DNA from: Metellina segmentata
Lineage: Eukaryota > Arthropoda > Arachnida > Araneae > Tetragnathidae
Direction of reading: 5' to 3'
Length of the DNA: 64,000 nucleotides
NCBI GenBank assembly: GCA_947359465.1
Contig: OX375879.1
Span: forward strand, 18,500,298 to 18,564,297
Shown here: positions 28,301 to 37,300 of the stretch, piece by piece
Numbering within the stretch: the stretch's first letter is position 1
Layout of the letters: each line of letters starts with the position of its first letter
Translations under genes and position numbers: made by a program
The notes under the pieces: model-generated
Database searches by the model: none
What the model saw: the letters and a program-made list of their open reading frames with translations, nothing else
Told to the model about the DNA's origin: nothing

Positions 28301-31300
28301 TTATAGATGGAGAAATTAAAATTATATTAAAAGTATTTTAAGTACACTTAAGACAAAAAAAATTCAATTTTTCAAAATAATTGATATTTTTCTAAGATCA
28401 ACAAAGCTTAAAGTTCCTTTTTCTCCAACAGACAATCAGTTTCAAATCGTATCTTAAGGTACTTCTTTAAATTCAGAGATGTGGTTTCCAAATGGAAACC
28501 AAGTGCTTATTTAAAATGATAGATGTAGTTACTTGACCATATGGAGTACAGCTTTCAATAACACTTATGAAACACGAAAAACAAATGCAAATGTAATCGA
28601 TTTTAATCCTTTCAATCAAAAGCTACCCATGATTTTAAAATGATTTTTTAAACTAAAAACTGGTCATTTTAAAATGAAAAATAAAACACCATAATTAAAA
28701 AAATTTTATTTCTAGAATTTATTTATTTTTATGGAATATAATTCTACATATCATTACGTATTCAATCAAATATTTAAGGAAAGTTAGTCGCAACATACAT
28801 ATACCACCTAGAAGTTTCCCATGTCTAGTGATATTTTGAAGAAAATAAAAAAATCATTAAAATCCAATTCCTAAATGATATTGCTGCAATGGGTAATATA
28901 CCGGAACACATAATTCAAACAGAAACAAAAATCCAATCCTTGATAAAAGGCAGAATTCTGAAAAAATTAAAATCTAACTCATAAATAATATTTCTAAAAT
29001 CTTAGGTAATATACCGGAACACATAAATGCAAACAGAAATAATATTCCGATCCATGAATATCACATATTTGACTATTCTATTCGACGGGTGCCAGACGTA
29101 TTGTATCCAATTCGAGTTCTCGATGTTTCCCGAACATTTTTAGCTTTTTAATAAATTTCTAAATAAATAATGTAAAACGCTTTTCTTTCAGTTTACACTT
29201 TTCCCATTTTATACAAGAAAAATCTGCTTTCGTTAAAATACTAATGTAGATAATTCAATTTACGACGCACTGAAATAACACAACGGGGTATTGGATAATC
29301 AGAGTACAGCGCTCTGTCATTTTGAACCACGATCAGATGACGAGGTCAACACTTGATTTGGCACCCCAAACTTCCATAAAACGTCAACGTGAGATCATTG
29401 GAGGTCACGATAGATTAAAAGCCTATACGTACACGACGGTCGTAAATTGAACAAAATAAAAATAAAACATCAAAAAATTAAGAAATATTTTTTGGTACAT
29501 CAAACTGAAGATAACTTACTTCGTCTTAATTTCAACGTGTTCCGGCATAAGCTTGAAGTACCCATAAACTGTCAAAAATACAGGATACAGCATGGCAAAA
29601 ATACCTATCGATCTGAAAGTATAAGATTTAATTCAATATGTGCTTTGGAGACACTGATATTCACTACATGCAAGTTAGCGTTGTAATGAAAGGCAATTGT
29701 AAAGTGTAATAGTTAATAACTACCTCACACATTTACAAAACATTGAACGGTCCTAGCGTTACTAGTTCTTTTAGAAATCATATAAAGCTAATAAATGACA
29801 AGAGTCAAAGTTCTTAGTCTCTCTATATTAAAAAAATGTTACCGCCGCCGCCGCAGGATTGAAAACTGTGTTGTTTAGCTCGATTCTTAGACGGGTTCCC
29901 GAGAAAGTACTGATCGGAAAAAAACAAAATTAACATGGTTTGTTCTTCATCGTATTCCCTGGACAATTATTAAGATTTTTTTCCGATGCGGCTATTAGTT
30001 TAGGGTTTATTAAGTGTCAAAATTGAAGAAGCGAAATTTCTTCCGCGAGTGAGCAAAACACATACACATTTTCAGTCTTCAGCCGTGAATTTTTTTTAAA
30101 GAGTACCTCTCAACGTAAATTTTTGCAGCTCGTCGAGTTTTTTTTGAAATTTCAGTTTTGTTCTTGATACTATTTTTTTTTAATTCGGGAAAAATCAGGA
30201 CATTTTTGTTACTTTTTTTTAAAACTGCCGTATTTATATTTTATTACTATTAGTTTTTAATTTTTAAAATAGCGCAGTATACCTCAGACTATACTCTTTC
30301 TTACGGTACGATTATTTTTAAAATTGGTTCATAAATAAATTCGATGCAATCAAAAGTTGGTGACACAAATTTCATATTTTTTTATTTCGCGGAGCAAATT
30401 CGAGGAGCATTGTATTCGCGGAAGGTTGTATTTTTGACTATCGGGTTTGCCAGATATCAAATTTATCGTAGCAACAATTGCCATAAAAATTATTTATTTT
30501 TATTTGGCGAGGAAAAAGTCTCGCTTTTTTCCCTCTGTTCTCAGACGGTTTACCGAGAAAGTACAAAGTACACATCGTAAAGTTTGGAGATTAACAGGGT
30601 TTACTTAAAATTGTACAGGGAACAAGATGCAGAAGATTTTTTACTCATGCGGCTATTAGTTTAGGGTGTATTAAGTGTTAAAGTAAAAAAGAGTGAAATC
30701 ATTTGCGTAAGAGGTATTGGTTTGCGAAGCAAACCAAACGGGATTGCATAACAATCCCCGGGGGTTGGCGAGCGTAAGCGAGCAGGGGGCGAAGCCCCCT
30801 AGTTACACTAAAAAAACAGAATGTGTACTAAAAAGGCACACCCGTCTCAGAAATTATTGTAATCAGTAGCATCCAGCTGAAATCACTTGCAATAAACTGG
30901 TAGAAAGAGTTCAGTCGTTTGTGGATGGAAGCAATTCTTTTACATATTGGTTCACAAACACTATAATTTTGTGATCCTTATCTAATCTGCGAACTTCAAC
31001 CTTAAAAGATACTTCAAAATATAATACAAATAAATGAATATGCTATTTTTAAAAATAGAGTAACGAAAAGTACTTCATTGCAGAAAGTGGCTTCATATGC
31101 TAATTTTTATATAGGGTGGTTTGAAAATATCTGTCCAAATTGTTGTTGTTGTTGCTTATCCTCCAGTGTCTGACCAAGCCAGACAAAATCCATAAAACCG
31201 TTGACTCGCAAGAAGTCGAGCATAAGAAGTGGAACGCGATAGTTGTCCTCCCTGGAGAGGTCCCTGCAATCCATTAGATGCTCTGCAGAAGCCTGATGGT

Positions 31301-34300
31301 TGAGGCACTTGATAGTACCATCAAGACGACCCATATTTACAATGGAACCTATGTGGTCGCAGTGTCAGAAAAGCGTAAAGTAAATTATCCACGTTGAAGT
31401 TTCAACAATGAAAAAACGAAACATAACGAAATCATCAGTTGCACGATCTCGTACAGACTCAAATGAGAAGCTGAAAGGGACGTCCTAAGGTTTCGTTGCA
31501 CAGTTCACACCAGCGAATGAAAGATTGGCGCGCCATCTCGTAGATTGCTGGTTAATCAAGGATTCTTGCGACGAGATCTTCCGCAGAGCGTACAGGTGTC
31601 TCGGACACCAATGATTTCATGTGGCTCCACAAGAAGTCCAGTGGATTTAAGTACGGAGAGCGTGGAGGATAGCCACAGGTCCACCATGTTAAATCCACCG
31701 TTTACGATATCTGGCATTCAGAACATTTCGGGCCGAGGCTGTGCTGGGGCTCCATCATGCAGAAACAACATGTCCCTCTGTGTGGTGAGCGGATCAGGCT
31801 ATACCAGGAAGCACTTGCTTTGCGTCTTCGCACACAAACCATTTGTATACGGCGAATGTGCTTCACAGTGATATTTTCACAGTGATATATATATATATAT
31901 ATATATATAAAAGCTCCTTCTCCGGCAGAGCAGAATGACATCAGAAATGAGGACTTGGGATTGTTGGACGTATTTCAAAGTTTCACTTTTCTGACACTGA
32001 GTGGATTTGCGACCATAGGTTCATTGTAAAAATTGGTCGTCTTGACGGGTACTATTACCCCTTCAATTTTTCTAAAACGTTTACGAATACCCTGATAATG
32101 ATATATATATACCCGTGATTCGTCCTACTTCTGACTAATCAACGGCGAACACCGGCAATTAATGGTAGAAGGAACACGAGAACATTCCAGTAACAGAGCA
32201 CGGGCGATTTCCGGAGAAAGGGTTGCAAGAACGTTCTAATAGGAGAACGATTTCGAACGAGAATGGATGTGGTAGGTAGGTATTTTAATTAAAGTCGTAC
32301 TGGAGCAACACAACGGGATATTGATCAATCCACAACAGACAGATTCGAGGGGAAACCCCGTAATTTTGAACCACAGTCAGACGACGAGGCAACACCTGAG
32401 CTGGCATCCCACTCTCCAAACTTCTACACCACGCCAACGTGAGTACATTTGAGGCTACGACAGATCTAACGGGCCACCTTTGTATACGATGGTCTTTGGT
32501 TCAATTTGAACCTTCCGGTTGCTAATCCATTTTTCTTCCAACCGGGCCACCACGGCACTCCGAACGACGAAAGAATAAAACGTGAGACACCCATCCTTTT
32601 TTTCTTGGTGTTGCTTTAAATCTTTGTAACTGTCCTGTCCTTTATTGTTATTCCTTAATTAAGTGCTTTGCATTTTAAAGAATTTCTCAGTGTTATTTAA
32701 AGCCCTGCTACACTTCTAGAGAATTGTAACCTAAAGGTTGGAAATGTTGAGCATCGCATTGCCTATTCATGTGAACGTCGGGGACCATCTATCGAAGTGT
32801 GCATTAATTGTGGCTCGAATTGCGTCCAAAGCGCCCTTTGGCTGAAAAGAACGAAAACTTGTTCATTTGGAAGTGAACCCATCAAGACGACCCATGGTTA
32901 CAATGAACCTATGGTCACAATTCCACTCAGTGTCAGAAAAGTGAAACTGAGAAACACGTCCAACAGTCACAAGAAAGTGAACGTCCGGGTCGCCAATTGT
33001 AACAAAACGTGGCAAGACAATGCCAACTTCGGTCCACGTAAAAGTTCTTCAAGGTTAAGATTCAAGTACTCAAGTATTATGTCAAACGTACCCAATGAAT
33101 CCTAGGAAGTCGACTCTCTTGCAGAAGCACATGGGAAGGATGAAGAGGATGGCGGTGGCAGAGATGGTGAAGTGCCGGTGCAAGTACCAATGGTGGCAGA
33201 AGTTGGGCCCGAAAGCTGAGTGGAACACTACGGGAGAAAAAATAAAGCATTCCAATGCAGTTAACAATGAGGAATATCAATCTCTCCAATTGAAACACAT
33301 AACTCGTTGACCAGCAATACTGCATATTCACTCAGCAATTTTATCATTTTTAATTCATCTTTTCTCGATGCATCGGAAGATAGCCTGTTTTATAACTAAA
33401 ATCAGCACACATACCGCCAGCGGGGTCCGTGGACAAAGTTCATTCGACCAAATTTCGACGTTACCGTTGATTTCATGCGAAACAAAAAGGTCGATATACC
33501 GGAAGTAAAACACCGTATCTTCAAATAAATTTCAACGGCGATGAAAACATCGATGAAACAGTACTATTTCAACTTTTGAAAAAGAACTATTCAACGTTTA
33601 AAAATTGCTTTGTCTTTAAACGTTGAATTAACTGTTGATTCCATAGACTTCATCCGCATTGATAAAAATCAAAGCTAATTGGAACGATTTTTCAATAGTT
33701 GATCAACAAAATGGTTCAACGTTTTATATAGGCCCTATGATGCCAAACGTGGGGTGATAAGAAGTTATAACCTTCGAGGGCCCAGTCACAAAAAAGGTAA
33801 TAAGTTTGCCTGAAGAAAGTGCTACTGTACGTGTCCACCATGTGTGGTGATCGCCAAATATGAATATTTGCAACCGAAAACTCGAAATAGCTTCTCTTAT
33901 TTCTGGCACTGAACATGGATCTGGCATTTGATCCTGCGCCACCAGCAGCTATCCCGTTTACAGATCTGTTGTCTTTCTTAAGTCAGCTATGATATAAAGA
34001 AATCTATCATTTGGTGTTGCGCTCTGTTGACTTCAAAAAAAAAAACCTGTCTCCTCAATCAACTAATACGTATTCAGAACCACTGAAATCGCAACTCACT
34101 GGAGACGGGTGACAAAATTCTGCATCGTGGATCTATTTAGGTTTGAACGAAAAACTTCCTCTAAGGGGCTGTAGTTGAATTAACGTCAAACTGCAGCAAC
34201 ATGACGGGCTATTGGCGACGGTGTCCGGGATCAATACCGAAGGAAAATGATCCAAGAACAAAACCACGTCCTATTGAACCACGGACAGAGGACAAGGTCA

Positions 34301-37300
34301 ACATCTGAGCTGGCCATCCCCACTTTCCAAACCTCCACACCACGCCAACGTGAATACGGACGCATGGAAGCTCTCCACATCAAATCATTCTTTTAGAGTC
34401 ACGGCTTCTATTAATGTACATGCTTGATTTTTTTAAATTTTCCAGCCATTGATTTTAATTTACTACAATGCACAGGAAAGCAACGACTGCATTGGGTTGA
34501 ACGGGTGGTTAATTAATTTACGTCTTACTGGAGCAACGGGCTATTGGCAACGGTCTGGTATCAATCCCAAAGGGAAAACAGATCCCGGACAACACCCCGT
34601 CGTTTTCAACCACAGTCAGATGGCGATGTCGACATCTGATTGGGCGCCACTCTCCGAACTTCCGCACCATGCCAAGGTGAGGACATTTGAGGCCACGCAG
34701 ATTTAACGTCATCCCCCCTCGCGTACCCGACGGTCTTTGGTTGCACCTAGTTTCGAACACGCAGCCCTGAGGTTGCTAATTCGTTACTTTGGAGACGGGT
34801 TACAACTCACTGGAGACGGGTGACAAAATTTTGCATCGTGGATTATTCAGGTTTGAACCAAGAACTTCCTCTAAGGTGCTGTAGCCGATTTAACGTCGCA
34901 CCACAGCAACATGACGGGCTATTGGCGACCTGTCCAACCTGGCTTCCGCAGTTCCTGGGTTAAACGGAACTGTTAATAACAAAAGTTGAATATTTATATA
35001 ATTGTACTACAAGTAGTTAATTAATTTCTCTTCTATAAGAGCTCATCGCGGTTGATTATTTTGGGATTTAATTGCACAAGGGCCACATTTGGCCAAAATT
35101 CGCCAAAAGACAGATAGTTAGACATTTAATTAACGTCGCACAGGAGCTACACAACAGGGTATTGGGATCCATCCCGAAGATAAAGATTCAAGGACAAAGC
35201 CTCATAAATTTGGAACACTTCAGATGACAACCTGAGCCTGGCTTCCACTCTCCCAAACTTCCACACCTCGCTGACGTGAAGACACTTAAAGTCCATAGCA
35301 GATATAACGTGCCCCATCCCCCTCGGTAGAGAGTTTCATTCCCCTGTACTCACGGTTATCGAGCTGGTCGCCAATGATGATGAGGGTGGCCACGCAGACA
35401 CAGTAGAGGGTGAGGGTGATGGAGACCGCGGCCAGCTGCTGGCCCTTCCGGCCGCACATGGACAGCAGGACGTCGTGGTAGGTGCGGTCGCCGTTCACGT
35501 CCGAGCAGTAGGCCAGGATGAGCATGGTGGAAATCATCAGGATCAGCATCACCTGCAACACGGAACGCTCATTTTCAATTAACGTCACACTAGAGCAACA
35601 CAAGGATTTATTGGCGATCAATCCCGAAGTAAAGATAATTTCAAACCACGGTCAGATGACGAGGTCAACACCTGAGCTGCTACCCCACTCTCCAAACTTC
35701 CACACTAACCCAACGTGAGAGCTTTTGGCTACGATAGATTTAAGGTTTGCCAGCCGCCTCTACACCATACGCTTACAATTATCCATGCAGCGACCCGGAT
35801 TCGAAACCAGGAGCCTTCCGATCTAGAAGTCTACACCTTAACCACCAGACCGGTTGGTTGGCAACAGCAGAGAACGGACATTGGTAATCTTAGAGTAGGT
35901 AGCGAGGAGGTGGTAGAATTTGCGTTTTTATTGCGCAGGAGCCATATTTCGCCAAACTGCGACAAACACAAGACAGAACGTTCCGTAACGGACAAACATA
36001 CAAACTGACACAGGGAGGAATCGAGCCCGCCCGCTTACAGCTCGCAGGTTGCTAGCGCAATGGACAAACTCACTGAACCATAGAGGTCCCATAGTACAGG
36101 GTGTCCATAAAAGAATCTCCCAGCTAAAATGGTATACTATAATAGTTTAATCTGGACTGTTTACAACAAATCATAAATCAAATTGAAGGTAAACTCACCT
36201 AGTTTTTCTTACAAATGTTCAATATGTGCACCTTTAGCTACACGGCACACATCAACCGAAAGTCCAATTCTTACCGTAACAGGGGTTGCTTATCTGGATA
36301 TGTTGAAAGAATGGCTCTTTCCCCAACGAGTAGAGTGTGAACATGTAAACTTGATTAGGCAACAGGATAGAGCCCCTCCCCATTGGAATCTCTTTGTACG
36401 AGAGTGGTTGAACGTCGAAGTGCCTAACCGTTGGATGGATCGTAAGGGTCGAGACGACAGAGCTCTTTTTCGCTGGCCTCCACGTTCACCTGACATAACG
36501 CCATGCGATTTTTTTTCTTTGGGGATTTATAAAACATCGTGTCTACGTTCCGCCGCTACCTAATGATTTGCCAAAGTTGAGACACAGAATTAAAGATCCT
36601 GTCTTATCCTTCCATTACTCCGGACGTGTTGACCAAAGTGTGTGAATAATTGGACTTGGGGTTGGATGTGTGCCGTATAACTTAAGGTACACATATTGAA
36701 CATTTGCGAGAAAAACTAGGTGAGTTTACCTTCAATTTGATTTATGATTTGTTGTAAATAGTCTAATTTAAACTGTTATAATACACCATTGAAACTGGGA
36801 CATTCTTTTATGGACACCCTGTATAGTGTAACTTAACTGAAAACAGTAAAAAAATCATCCAATGTAATATTCATTTAGTATTGCGGCCTTTTGATTGCAA
36901 TACAAATCCGGGATTGAACCCCCTCTTAAATTATTTTCTGAATATTTGCCTGACAGGTAGATATTTTAATTAACGACATACTGGAGCAACACAATGTGCT
37001 ATCGACGATCTTCCACATATGTCGGATCACGTAATTATACCTTGGTCAGACGACGAGAATATATGACTGGAAAATATCCAATTGACACTGAACAAAGCAA
37101 GGGTTCAGTTTCCAACATGAATTTTCTAAAAGATTTTACGGGTATCCATGAATATTGACTTCATGAACGCTTCAGTTTTTTATATTTTATAAAGAAAAGA
37201 AGTCTTACTATTTGGATGACTGTGGCATAGAAGATGCCTCCTGCCTGATCATAAGCGGAAGGGAAGTTGAGGATGCCAATGCCCAGAGCTGTATTCACCA

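Larger units (their letters stand above)
31318..32049 (-). mobile_element. Mariner-type element (732 bp), internally deleted
   Basis: TIRs CCATCAAGACGACCCATATT ... and inverse GGTCGTCTTGACGGG, extending over about 60 bp (GAACCTATG, CAGTGTCAGAAAAG). TA at 31316-31317 and 32050-32051. Holds a transposase remnant and an AT microsatellite. Confidence 0.82.
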
